From: Usnea hakonensis
Taxonomy: Eukaryota > Ascomycota > Lecanoromycetes > Lecanorales > Parmeliaceae
Reading direction: 5' to 3'
Length of the DNA stretch: 31,672 nt
NCBI GenBank assembly: GCA_013423325.1
Contig: BLJB01000522.1
Location: 1-31,672, forward strand
This document shows, piece by piece, positions 11,550-23,779 of this stretch. Under the pieces are notes generated by a model that was given only the letters and a program-made list of their open reading frames with translations, did not search any database and was not told the origin of the DNA. Positions within the stretch are counted from its first letter, which is position 1, and every line of letters starts with the position of its first letter. The position numbers and the translations under genes are program-made.

Positions 11550-14500
11550 TATTAGATTTAGATTCTATAATTATTACTTTCTAACTCTTTTTATTATATT
11601 AACTACTACTATAATAGTAATAGTAATCTATATAAATTCCGAATATTTAATTATATTAATCGATCGAGCTTTTTTTTTAGAGTAACTCTTAGAAATCTAT
11701 ATCTAGATAATAGTCTTATTAATATTAGTTTAAGGAATTAGTAGTAATTACTACTCTATTTAAAAATATATATTTTTAGAAATATATTTTCTTAAAAAGT
11801 ATCTTAGTAAAGATATTTATATTAAATTAACTAGAAAAGCTTATCTTATTAATAGTTTAAAAGCTAAAATACTATTAGAAATAGATATTATTAGCTTAGA
11901 AAAGATTAATATTATAACTTCTAGAGACTAGATATATATTAGATTATATAATACTACGGTAAAAATTAATCTTAAGCCTAGGATTTATAATATTATAATA
12001 AAGTTTATAGTAATAGAGTAGAAAATAGTAATACTATTAAATAGCTAGATAGTTATTCTAGTCTTTTATATTATTTTACTAGATAACTAGGATTTCTTAT
12101 TTAAGCCTAGTACCTTAGTAGTCTTATTATATATCTATCTTATTAATAATTTATTTTATTCGATTATTATTAGGAATAATATTAATAAGCTTATAGTTCT
12201 TTCTAGATACTTATATCTAAATATTATATTAGAAATTAACTATAATAACTACTATCTTACTACGTTAAATACTATATTAGAAGTTAATCTTATTAAGCTA
12301 GATTTAATATTTTAGGAAAAGGAAATATAATATTATAAGAAGTTTATCACTATAAGGAGTTTTAAGCTTACTAAATTATTAGCTATTAAAGAAATTAAAA
12401 TAGCTAATAATATTATTATCTATAGAAATAATAATATTATAGTACCCTTTTATAAGTTTATAAAGACTTATCTAGAGTTTTAGAAGAATTATAGATCTTT
12501 TATAGATCTATTAGAGTAATACTAGATAAGAATTCTCTTATAGATAGACTAAGAAAAGTATACTTTTATTAAAGTCTAGATTTATTTATTAAATATAAAG
12601 GAGAGAGAAGTAGTTAATTAAATCTTTAATAAACTATATATTTAGAGTTAACTATTTTAGATAGATTTAGTTAAGATAGGAAGTACGCTATTTAGCTAGC
12701 TAATCTTTATTATTTAGAAAACTCTACTAAATAGAAAATATAATAGTAGACTAATAATAGATATTAGAGGATTAAATAAGATAGTCTAGAATAATATATA
12801 CCTAGTTCCTCTCTAAATAGATATAATCGCCTTTATAAAAGGCTACCTTTATATTATAATCCTAGATACTTAATTCTTTTTCTACTATTAGCGTATTATA
12901 AAAAAAGATTATTATAAGTAAACTATTATTAGTTATAGAGGTTAGAAAATTTTTAATATAGTAGTTATAAACTATAAAGGATTAATTACTTATATATAAA
13001 GATAAATTAAATATATTTTAAAACTATTTAAAGACTTTATAAAAGTCTATATTAATAATATTATTATCGCCTCTAAGACTCTTTAAAAATATCTAGTATA
13101 CCTCGAGCGAGTCTTCTAAATATTTATCTAGATATATATTTATATTTAGTCTATTAAGACCTTTATAGCTTACCCGTTAATTAAACTCTTAGATAAATAT
13201 ATTAATTTAATAGACTTTACTACTTCTAAAGATAAGATTTATACTATTAGCTTATTTATCTTTCTAAATATATTATAGAAGTTTAAGACTTATCTAGGAT
13301 TAATATACTAGCTCTATAAATATATTAAAAAGTATACTAGGATTAATAAGTTATTATAGAATAGAAAAATAGAGCTACTTAAGGGAGTATTTTAAAGATC
13401 TATCTAGAAGGCCTTTATAATAAAGATATAATTTAACTCTATTAAAATAGAGTATAAATCTTTTTAGATTATATAAGCTACTCTAAATAAGTTTATTTTT
13501 CTAATTTACTTTAATCCTACTAAGCCTTTATTTATTAATCTAGATTCTAGTAAAGAGGCTAGAATTAGTACTATAGTATACTATACTAAAGGGTTCTAAA
13601 TACTATAAAACTTATTTACTCTATTAAAGCCTTTTATAGAGGCTCTATTAGATTAATCCTTATTATATTCTATTAGAAAAGATATTAAACTAATCCTCTT
13701 TTTAAGCCGAATTATTAATAGTACTAAGTTAAGGTACTAACTAACTAAGTTAAAATTAGTAGGTATTATATAGATAGTACGTAAAATTCGATATATAATA
13801 AAATTATTAAAGACTACTATTATAATCTTTATAGATTATAGATCGATATTAGGAATTACTAAATAGACTTCTCTTACTATTAGTAGTATAAATAAAATAA
13901 ATCTATACCTTATATAGATATTAGATTATTTATAACGCTTTAAGCTTATTATTTATTATAAGTCTAAAAAACTATATATAGTATCTAATACTCTATCTAG
14001 ACTAGAAAATAGTTAGAGGTTTACCGTAATATAAGAAGGCGAGCTAGATATACTATTTACGCTTCTAAAAGTAGAGACTAAGAATCCTAAATTCTTACTT
14101 CTATATCCTATTTACTACTTTACTACTATAATAGTAGAAATATCGTTAAAATTTAAATAACGGCTTTTAGAAGGCTATTATAAAGACTCTATTTATATAT
14201 ATATTTATAAGGTCCTTAATACTAATAAGATCCTTAGTACTAATAGTAGCGAGGGTACTATAAAGCTTCCTTTTATCTAGGAGCCTAATAGTCTTATTTT
14301 TCAATTTAACGCTACTATTAGTAATTATATATATACTACTAGAAGGCTATATATTTTAAATAATTATATTAAGGAAGTACTATAAATAGTATATAGAGAT
14401 AGGTATCTAGAATATACTTATTATCTAAAAAAGGCTTCTATCTAGTATATCTAAAATATAGTAAAGTATATCTAAGAGTATATATACTATTATCCGGAAT

Positions 14501-15680
14501 ATTAGATTTACTAGATAAAGCGGTATATATTATATAGCTTTATATAGCTAATTAATTTATCGCTAGTACCTTTCTATATTATTACTATTAATTTTATTCT
14601 CTTATTTCCCCTAACTAAAAAAGGTTACGATATAATAATACTAATAATTTATAAGTTTATTAAGCGAATTATTATAGTATTAGATAAATTAATTTAGAAT
14701 ATAAAAAATTAGATAAAGACTTTACTTAACTAACTAGTACTAATAGATTAGGGTCTTCTAAAAATAATATTATTAGATTATAATAGAAAGTTTTTAGTAG
14801 ATCTCTAATTTAAACTATTTAAGTTACTAGGGGTTAGTTTACTTTATAGTATTATCTATTATTTATAATTAGATAGGTAGAGCGAGAAAATAAATTAAAC
14901 TATTAAAATAGCTTTATAATATTATTTAAGAACCTTAGACGATTTACGTAAATAGTTTATAATACTATTACGCCTCTAAATATATCTAAATAACTCTATT
15001 TCTACTAGTACTAGTAAAATACTAAACGAGGCTACTTATAGGTTTACGTTTATTACTACTCTAAATCTATAGAAATTAGATATAGATCTTAATCCTATAT
15101 AAATTAATCTAAATATAATAAGATTTACTATTATAGACGCTATAGCCTTTATTTAGATAAGAGCTAAATACTATTATAATTAAATATATATACTATTTAA
15201 CCTTAAGGAAGAAGATTATATACTACTCTAATTATATAAAGAATATCGTATTCTATTAGTAATTTTTAGGAAACTAGGTATATAAAGGATAGAGCTATTT
15301 AAGGTTCTTAAAAGAATTAGGAACCTTATATACTAACTCGATCTTCTACTATACTAGGGTATATATCCGGTAATTTTAATAATATATCTAGAACTATATT
15401 CTAGTTCTATTAAGGATCTCTACTATCGGCCTCGATCTATATACCCTATTATAATATTTATAGAAGGTAATATAGATATCTATATTATTAAGAAGCTATT
15501 AAATAGACGTTAATTATATCGAGAAACTAGATAATATATTAAATATTTAGTAAGATAAGCTAGATACGACCCGAAATTTAATATCTAATATAATATTAAA
15601 AACCTTAATAATATACTAGAATTAATTAAAAAATATAATAAGCGTCTAGAGATTACTACTCCTAGTCGCCTAGTTACTAT
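11550..15680 (+). pseudogene. Pol remnant of element 2 (retropepsin, RT, RNase H, integrase, chromodomain)
   Basis: The RT reads clearly from about 12740, with L-I-I-D-I-R-G-L-N-K at its start. The catalytic box at 13048-13059 is Y-I-N-N, so both metal-binding Asp are changed to Asn. The RNase H region follows with recognisable Asp and Glu blocks. In the integrase the first catalytic residue is Asn (14590-14592), the second Asp is retained in L-D-Y-N-R-K-F, and the Glu is retained at 14884-14886. At the C-terminus, Y-L-V-R followed by a stop at a Trp position and then D-P-K-F (about 15480-15640) is a chromodomain of the type fused to Tf2-like fungal integrases. Dozens of in-frame TAG and TAA codons leave nothing translatable. 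Confidence 0.85.
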
Positions 15681-16256
15681 TACTAGTAATACCGGCCTAT
15701 AGAAGCCTACTAAAAAGCTAGATCTACCTATCTATCTATAGAAGCCTTCTATAAATAATAATATAGTTTTAGTAGTAAGGAAGCCTTCTATAGATAACCT
15801 TCTAATCTCTAGTAAATCCGGTTCTAGAACTCTTACCCGTTTATAGACTCCTAGGATCGCTTCTAGAACTTCTAAAGATAAGAGTAAAATAATTATAGTA
15901 GTAATACCGCCTAAGCCTTCTATAAAGCTATCTATAATATTAAAGATATAATTATAACCTTCCTTATTAACCTAGTAGTTAGTTAGAGATATATATACTA
16001 TTTATATATAGTTATTACTAGGTAACTTCTAAGGAATAGTAAGTACTATAGTAATATTAAGAACCGGATTTCTATTATATTATTAAGTCTTTTATAATAA
16101 TTAATATAATATAGAAGAGATTAATTATTATTTTATAATATTATACTATATATATCCTATTTATTACTATTATAATTTCTAGTATAATTTATTTACTTTT
16201 TAGCTATATTTTATAGCGGCTTATCGAGGCGATAAATATATTAAAATAGGGGTAAC

Positions 16257-16448
16257 TATTATAATACTAGAAGGTCTAGATCGGACTAGTCTATATAGGG
16301 CTAGCTTTTAGATCTAACTTAGAGTAATTTTGGCCTTCGGGCTATAATTTACTCTATATCTTTATATTCACTTCTATAGTATAATATAACCACTTGCATT
16401 CACTTGCTACCATTCACACCATGTTACCAATTAGTGACTGCTGTCACA
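16257..16448 (+). repeat. 3' LTR of element 2 (192 bp)
   Basis: It aligns base for base with 9019-9210 without gaps, and nearly all differences are transitions. The inner (left) half is mutated, while the outer (right) 80 bp from about 16368 keep many CpA and TpG. Confidence 0.93.
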
Positions 16449-16453
16449 TCCAC
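16449..16453. repeat. Target-site duplication, right copy (element 2)
   Basis: TCCAC directly follows the 3' LTR and is identical to 9014-9018. Confidence 0.9.
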
Positions 16454-17274
16454 CCGGCCACCCCCCCTTACCCCCTACTACTACCCGTATATAGACTCGG
16501 ACGAACGCCCCCGCGTAGAAATTACTTAAAAAATCGATTCCTAGTATTAGATTCTTTACGACGTTAATATTTATTAAGTAGGGTCGTTACCGTTATTACT
16601 AAGACTTATTAAGACTTATTTTTATAAGTTCCGAATATTCTTTTTTTAATATTACGAATTTTAAAAAAGATATATCTTAAGATTATTTTAATATATGTAT
16701 ATTTTAGGAATTTATTTATTTAAAATCTTTTATTCTAAAAAGATCTTTAAATACCTTTTCTTATATAAGATCTCTATTTCGAAATATTTAACGTACTTAA
16801 TATTAAATATTAAATACTCTAATATAAGACTAGTATGGAAAAGAAGATCTCGTATATATTTACGCTAACCCCCTAGCGGCCTTAAAGTATCTTAAAGATA
16901 CGTATTCGAAGTAATACGTTCTATTTTTATAACCGTAATTTAGATATACGTAGTTAGAATTACCGTATTAACACGGTTATCTCTTTTTATACTTTTAAGT
17001 CTACTTTAATACTACTAAGCCTACTAAGTTAAGTACTCGGAAGTACCTAGTCTATATTAACGTTACATTAAATTTGATCTTAGATTCGGTCGATTTAAAT
17101 TTTCTCGCGGGGGTAACTTCGGGATACTTGCGACCGTAATGTAGGGGGTTAGTCTAAGGGGTAATAGATAGGTAGGCTATAGCGTACCTTAGCGAAAGGC
17201 TATGGGGCCTTTGAACCATTATTATACGGAACTCTAATTCGGGACTATTATTATACGGTTTCTTAGTAAATTAC
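16454..17274. other. Spacer between elements 2 and 3, with dispersed-repeat motifs
   Basis: No gene was found in these 821 bp. The left end is C-rich and unmutated, and the middle is AT-rich and RIP-like. Two motifs are shared with the sequence right of element 3: an ACTACTAAGCCTACTAAG-type block at about 17010-17045 (compare 24271-24312), and a TTTTCTCGCGGGGGTA block followed by GCGACCGTAATGTAG at about 17098-17146 (compare 24377-24425). The second block ends in a GGGGGTTAG run that resembles a decayed version of the telomeric repeat at 24430. Confidence 0.6.
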
Positions 17275-17279
17275 CCTAG
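17275..17279. repeat. Target-site duplication, left copy (element 3)
   Basis: CCTAG directly precedes the 5' LTR and is identical to 23976-23980. Confidence 0.93.
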
Positions 17280-17475
17280 TGTTACGAGTGTGACTACTCG
17301 TAGGGCTGATTGCGCGGCTGAAGGAGACACGTGACACCCTTCCTATTCGGGTTTAGCGCCTTGGCACTTCTCTGCCCATATATCTTTCTTATACCTATAC
17401 ATAGATTTTACCTCCTTATTAATTGAATCCTCGTTATATACCACTATTGATATATATCTAGTTATAGTCCTAACA
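17280..17475 (+). repeat. 5' LTR of element 3 (196 bp)
   Basis: Bounded by TG...CA and same length as the 3' LTR with no gaps. Nine RIP-type changes relative to the 3' LTR fall in its inner part, between 17390 and 17465. The first 110 bp carry none. Confidence 0.96.
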
Positions 17476-18059
17476 TTATTTAATTGATCCGTTAATTGTA
17501 CGATACTAATACTCTAATTACTATTCCGCTCGAGGCTTTAGACGAGCTAAAAGAACCTGAGAGGGGGTGTTTATAGGTTAACGGCCTAGCAACGATACAC
17601 TAGGTATATCCTAAGTAATACGGAGTATTACCGGTAAGCCTAAGTAATACGGTACCGCTAGATAGAAAGAGTATTCGACGAAGGAGTATACCATCGACGA
17701 TATAGAAAAAACCGCCTCGAGAAGGTACGGCTATGGCTAGATAACCTATTAAACAATAACGATATAAAAATACTATAGGCGGAGTAACGCCTTCTTTATT
17801 ATATATATCGAGAGTATTTTAACACGTTGAATCAACCGATTCGGTCAATAAACGGTCACCTGAGACCCCCGTATTCAATATATTACTAGGAGAGAAATTC
17901 ACCTTCTCAATACTAGGCTCGGAAAAAGAGTTGACTATCTCCTCTATATTAATCATAATTCCTACTAAAAAGCCTGGAGAGTAAAACCGTTTCTCCTCTA
18001 TTTTTCACTTCTTTAAAAAAGCACTCCCCAAGACTTTTTTCAATAATCCATTCATTTCC

Positions 18060-19490
18060 AACTCGCTAGATAGCTCCACCTACCCTCCGCCCACGAGGCA
18101 AGCGTACTAATAGGTCCCAGGATATACCTCTTCCGGGTACTAAAGACGACCGTATAAGAGATAAGCTCTATAACCCTTCGGCTTTAGAAGACGAGAATGA
18201 TACACGCCGTAAGGTATTTTTAGAGGCCTTATAAATACCTCAGGGAGCCTTAGGTGAAGCTCGGTACCCTGATCTAGATAGTCGTTTATAATAGTTACGA
18301 GGGGTATCGCGAAAGGTATTAATACCCTAGAATATAAATAATAACGCGGCAACGCCTTAGGATATTACGTCCGTTGGCGAACTCACGCGATAGGCCAAAG
18401 AGAACCTAGAGGAGTTCCTAGCGGTATTGAATCAGATTCGCCAGGAGCGTAACCTTAGTATTAAAGCCTCCTAGGTACTTGAGAGGGAAACCTCGAAATA
18501 AAGACTCGCCTCCTAATAACTAGCCGATACCTAGGAGGATCTAGAGGTCGCGAGGGCCGATCTAGAACGCCTTCGATACGTATCTAGTACTTCTAAATCG
18601 TTATCGATTATCCCTATTAAGCGCTCTTAAAAGTATCTAGATCTACCTCTCTTTACTAACGGTGTTGATCCTACCTAGAAGGATTGGAAGAGCAAAATGA
18701 CGATCAAACTAAAGGTTAATAAGGATTATTAGGATAACGATAAGAGCCGTATAGGCTATATACTTTTACGTCTCGGGGGAAAGGTAGTAAAGTAAACCTA
18801 CTCTTATTAGGAGGCTAATACGAATAACCCCTTCCTTACTATTTAGGATATTATAGATAAACTCGCTACTATATTCGAAGACTCTAACCGTAAGCGGAAC
18901 TATAGATAATAGTTTACTACCCTTCGGATAGGTACTATATAGTTCGTAGACTTTTATTTAGACTTTAGACGGTTATCCTCTTACCTTAAATATAACGAGG
19001 ACCTCCTGATCGAGGAGTTATATAATAAAGTAGCTACCCGGCTTTAGATCCCTTAGGATAATTAATAATTCGAGTTCGAAACCCTTAAAGAGGCTAAGAA
19101 GTATATAGTAAAGCTTAATAACTTATAGCGAATTATACGAGAAAACCGAGATAAGGTCTTATAGGAAGATAGATCACGAAATACTAAGAGGGTAGTATTT
19201 ACTCCTACCCTATTAAAGATAGCTTTTAAACCTATCTATAGTCCTCTAGTACGGCGTACCTTATCGAGTAAGACTACTCGTATAAAGGATATAGACGAGG
19301 ATACCTATTTTAAATATTATAAAAAAGGTTATCGCGTAAGAGACTGCCTAGACGAGTATAATCCGAACTCGTATAAATGAGACCTACGAGTTCACGAGAT
19401 CTTAATAGACGGGGTATATAATTTAGACTACCGTAAAGACTTAGAGGGCTTAGGAAACGACTATCCTCTACTAGAGACTCGGTAAGAGGC
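18060..19490 (+). pseudogene. Gag remnant of element 3
   Basis: One frame (codons starting at 18121, 19306 and so on) gives continuous Gag-like sequence with stops only where Trp or Gln is expected. A capsid-like part lies at about 18640-19050. The C-terminal CCHC knuckle is at 19306-19347, with exact C-x2-C-x4-H-x4-C spacing, but the first three ligands are Tyr and only the last Cys survives. Each change fits C-to-T or G-to-A. The Pol motifs downstream lie in the -1 frame relative to this one, so the intact element probably used frameshifting, unless an indel has occurred. The start codon is not recognisable. Confidence 0.75.
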
Positions 19491-22400
19491 AATATAGTAG
19501 TAGGATCTCGTCCCTATAACGATAAAGACGGACTCGTACTCGCCCTTTAAACCGTACCTGAGTCCTCCCTATTTTCTAAAAGGCCTTTTACTATACTGGG
19601 TATACTATATAGTTAAGAAAAGAGATACTAATCGCTTCTCCTAGTCGATACTAGTACTACTAGATACTGCTTTGTTAATAAGAGGATGATTCCGGCTATA
19701 TATACTACCCTCGGAATCTTACCTATACCTCTTTCTAAGCCTTACTATATACGTGGGTATAATAGTAATATATTAAAAACTCCTATTACTTATTTGATTC
19801 TATCTAATCTAGAAGTTAATAGTTATAAGGAATTAACGGTTCCTATACTTATTACCGATTTAGGATAGTATACGGTCATCCTAGGTAAGCCCTAGATAAA
19901 CCGAAATAGAGTCTTACTAGATATATAATCTAATTCGATAATCTTTCCTACTAATACTAGTCCGGAAGCGCGAATTACTAAGATCTTATCTACCCCGTTC
20001 GCCCCTAGGATCCTATAGAGGGAACGCCTATTAATTAAGGAAGAGGTCTTTACTATACAAAGTATAAATATAGAAGCTTTCGGTCTCCTCGCTCGTTAGG
20101 TAAGGGCTAAAGAGACTTAGCTATTCGCTATATTAATAGAGGATATCGATACCCTTATCCTTACCGATTAGAAGGACCGCCTAAATACTCTGGGAGTGAA
20201 CGCTATAGAGGCGCCTAAGGTAGATTACGAGATAGTATAGAAGAAGCTTCCTTCCGAGTATTATAACTTTTGAGACGTCTTCGATTATATCTAGGCTAAT
20301 AAGCTTCCTTCTTACTGGTCCTATAACTATAAGATTAAGCTAACTTCTAACGTAAAGCCCCTATAGAGTAGAGTATACTATATATCCCTATATAAGATAT
20401 AGCGAGTTAAGGAGTATCTTTCTAAAAACCTCTCTAAGGGATTCATTACCCCTAGTAAAGCTCCTTACGCGTTACTAATCCTCTTTATATTGAAATCCAA
20501 TGGCGACTTACGATTCTATATAGATTACCGAAAGCTAAATACCCTTACTAAGTGTAACCGGTATCCTCTTCCTCTTATAGAAGAGGTTATTAGAAAGATC
20601 GTGGGATATAAATACCTTACTCGCTTGGATATTATTATAGTATTTAATAAGCTCCGAATAGATCCTGAAAGTAAGGATTTGACTACTTTTATAATAGCTC
20701 TAGGATTATATAAATACCGAGTCCTTCTATTCGGACTAACTAATAGACTAAGCTCTTTCTAGTAGTATATTAATAAGGTGTTATAGGAATTTCTAGATGA
20801 CTTCTACTAAGTATATCTCGATAATATCCTTATTTATAGTAAATCGAATAAGGAGTACTAAGATCACGTTCGAAAAGTGCTCTCTCGCCTCCGGGAGGCT
20901 AGTCTATAGGTAGATATCAAGAAGTACGAATTTGACGTAGAAGAGACGGTCTTCCTAGGCGTTATCGTATTAGGTGAAGGACTCCGAATAGATCCTAAGA
21001 AGATAGAAGTCATCGTCAAATAGCCTCCTCCTACGAATCTAAAAGAGGTATAAGGCTTCATCGGATTTACTAACTTCTATAGGCGTTTTATCTATGAGTT
21101 CTTAAAGCTGGTAAAGCCCTTGGTACTCCTTACTAGAAAGGATACTCTATTCGTATAGAATAAGGCCTACTTAGAAGCCTTTAAGAGTCTTAAAAAGTAA
21201 GTAGTAAACGCCCTAGTACTAAAGTACTTTGATCTAAAGAGATAGGCTATACTTGAAACTAACGTATCCGATTTCGTTACCGGTAGAATCCTATCCTAGT
21301 ATAACGATAAGGGTATACTCTACCCGGTGGCCTTCTATAGTAAGACGATAGTCCCTACGGAGTATAACTATTATATATACGATAAAGAGTTACTAGTAAT
21401 TATTAGATACTTCGAATACTAGTACTCTAAACTCGAGTATACTAATTTACCTATTTAAGTCTTTATCGATTATTAGGCCCTAAAGACCTTTATAGAAAAT
21501 AAGGAGCTTACTCGCCGTTAGGCTTATTACCTAGATATCCTATCTAAGTTTAATTTCTAGGTAATCTTCTACGTAGGTAAAAGTAATTCGAAAGTAGATG
21601 CCCTTACTAGAATAGCGAACGCTCGCCCTATAGATCAGAAGGACGAGAGGATACGTCAATAATACTAGGTGATTCTAATACTAGACCGCGTCGATATTCG
21701 CGCTATAGATTAGGAGGAAGCGGGCCTATTCGAACACGTTCACTAGGTAAATAAAGATGACCCCGGGTATTAGGAATATAGAGATACGGTAGCTAATAGT
21801 ACTCGTAAGCTATATGGAATCAAGCTCGAATAATATCGAGTAGTAGATGGAGTACTCTTTAAAAGAGGCCTATTATGGGTCCCAGACTCCCTCTATACCT
21901 TAGTACTCTATAAGATTTATAATTAACCTTTAAGTAGTTATCCCGGAATAAGACGAATAGTAGATCTTCTATATCGATATTACTACTGGCCTAGCTATAT
22001 AGCAACGATCAGGTAGTATATCGCGAACTATTATAACTATTAACGTAGTAAGGCGCCTTAGAGTAAGATGAATAGATTACTAGTATTATTACTAATCCTA
22101 TAGGCTCGCTAATAAGATATATTAATAGATTTTATTACCGGCCTTCCTCTTTTAGAAGGATTTAATACTATATATACTCTTATCTATTACCTTACTAAGG
22201 AGCGATACTATATACTATACTTCTAGGGTAACGATGGGACCTCTACTAAGTCCTTAGTATAGATCCTCCTCTAGAACTTGTATAGGCTCTATAGACTCCT
22301 AAGCTCTATCGTATTAGATAGAGGCCCGCAATTTATATCTACCCTATAGAAGAGTCTATATAAGAGACTAAGAATCTAAGCTAACCTCTCTACCGCTTAC

Positions 22401-23290
22401 TACCTATAAATAGATAGCTAGACTAAGAGAGCGAATTAGGATATCGAAAAAGGCCTCCGGACCTTCTATAATTACGTATAGGACGATTAGGCTAAGTGGG
22501 TTCCTATAGTTAAGTTCGCTAATAATAGTAATACGGCCTTATCTACCTCTCTCGCTCCCTTCTTTATAAATAAAGGATTTAACCCCCGAATAAGCTTTAA
22601 CCCTAATATAACTAACTATAAGACTATAAGGGAGAGACTATAAGCCTTAAAGGCCGAAGATATTATTAAGAGGATAGAAGAGATCCTGGAATATAGTAAG
22701 AAATACTTGGAGGCCTCCTAAATCGCGATATAAAGATAAGCGAATAAGTATCGTAAGGAAATCTTATTCGATATTAGTAATCGAGTATAGTTATCCTCTA
22801 AGTATATTAAGATGACGAGGCCCTATAAAGACCTAGAAGACAAATAACTAGGTCCCTATAAGATTATCTAGTAAGTTAGTACCGCCTACCGCCTAGATCT
22901 CCCTCGTTTATAGCGGATCTATAATATATTCTATCTATAGTATCTTTAGAAGCACCCCGATAACCCTCTTCCGGGATAGTAGAGGCCTCCGCCGAAGCCG
23001 AAGGTCTTACTAAAAGGCGACGAATAGGACGTCGATAACGTACTAGGCTCTCGCCGCTACTATAGCCGTCTATAGTATAAAGTTAAGTAGACTAATATAC
23101 CGAGGGATAATAAGTAGTATTATATAGACTAGGGAGAGTTCGATAATACTAAGGAGGTTATTAATAAGTTCTATAAGCGATATCTAAAAGTAGTTTATTA
23201 ATACTAAAACTTAGCCCTATTAAAGTAGTTTCGATTCGGCAATATCTCGGATATTGCGCTATTCGACTGCTTTCGCGAATTTAGGTTATC
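19440..23290 (+). pseudogene. Pol remnant of element 3 (protease, RT, RNase H, integrase, chromodomain)
   Basis: All motifs lie in one frame. The protease active site begins at 19647, with D-T-S in place of D-T-G. The RT spans about 20470-20990, with F-Y-I-D-Y-R-K-L-N, R-Y-P-L-P-L-I and F-G-L-T; its catalytic box at 20814-20825 reads Y-L-D-N, so the second Asp is lost. RNase H is at about 21200-21500. The integrase keeps its first two Asp (22128-22130 and 22317-22319), but Lys sits where the catalytic Glu belongs, 36 residues after the second Asp (22425-22427). A GPYKII block leads into the chromodomain at about 23015-23170, where two of the aromatic-cage Trp positions are TAG. Stops at Trp and Gln positions recur throughout, for example two in a row at 20760-20765. 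Confidence 0.9.
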
Positions 23291-23764
23291 TCTTTTAGTA
23301 AATTAAGGTCAAAGAAAAAGCGACTAAAGGCTCTTACCTCTCAATATCCACGTCATATAAGGCCTACCACGTATACTCCCCTCGTTAATATATATAAAAA
23401 AGACCCTCCGACACTATTCGGTATTACCCCTAGAGCCTCACCGTCCGGTAGTACCCTATATCGAAATCACCTTCCGGCATTTGGCCAGATTTTTTTAGAG
23501 AAAGTTCACAATGAGGCTCCGCATAAGGCTCCGCATTAAGGTTCGGTTCGGTTCGGAAGTATCCGACTAATAAGAGGCCTTTATTCTATACTTCCTTCTC
23601 TGCTCAAAAATCGAATATTAAATAGTTATTCCGTACCCAAATATCCTTTTTATTAACCATTTTATCAATCTATAACTAAATCGCTTTATACCGGGCGGCT
23701 TAGAATAGTATAATATTATATTAATAATAAGTATTATCTCTTAAGGCATGCGGACATGCCTTCT

Positions 23765-23776
23765 AAGGGGGGGGGG
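23765..23776 (+). other. Polypurine tract of element 3
   Basis: AA followed by ten G lies 3 bp before the 3' LTR. It is the expected plus-strand primer for reverse transcription. RIP could not remove it because it contains no CpA or TpG. Confidence 0.8.
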
Positions 23777-23779
23777 TAA

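Larger units (their letters stand above)
9019..16448 (+). mobile_element. Ty3/gypsy LTR retrotransposon, element 2 (family B), complete but RIP-inactivated
   Basis: This is a 7,430-bp element bounded by two 192-bp LTRs and a perfect 5-bp target duplication (TCCAC). It is unrelated to elements 1 and 3 in LTR sequence. Reading through the stops, the plus strand shows a Gag core near 10390-10850, a retropepsin-like part near 11600-12100, RT near 12740-13150, RNase H near 13500-14000, integrase near 14500-15200 and a chromodomain near 15480-15640. That order is protease-RT-RNase H-integrase, so it is Ty3/gypsy and not Ty1/copia. The Gag core and every Pol motif I located read in the same frame, unlike element 3. 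Trp and Gln codons have become TAG or TAA throughout. A weak purine tract (about 16243-16252) precedes the 3' LTR. No primer-binding site was recognised after 9210. Confidence 0.94.

Noticed and set aside
1..16400. AT-rich block as mitochondrial DNA or a centromere core
   Set aside because: LTRs, target-site duplications and Ty3/gypsy motifs with CpA-specific mutation explain the composition. A pericentromeric or subtelomeric location remains possible.
18140..18352. Reverse-strand open frame of 70 codons
   Set aside because: It is antisense to the Gag remnant of element 3. RIP removes stop codons from the other strand by chance, and no motif is present.
19310..19492. Reverse-strand open frame of 60 codons
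   Set aside because: It is antisense to the Gag zinc-knuckle region, and no domain is recognisable.
19543..19551. CCCTTTAAA as a -1 frameshift heptamer between Gag and Pol of element 3
   Set aside because: The heptamer is not in register with the Gag frame, so tandem slippage there would not give the Pol frame.
20864..21061. Reverse-strand open frame of 65 codons
   Set aside because: It is antisense to the RT part of element 3 Pol, which has clear protein motifs on the plus strand.
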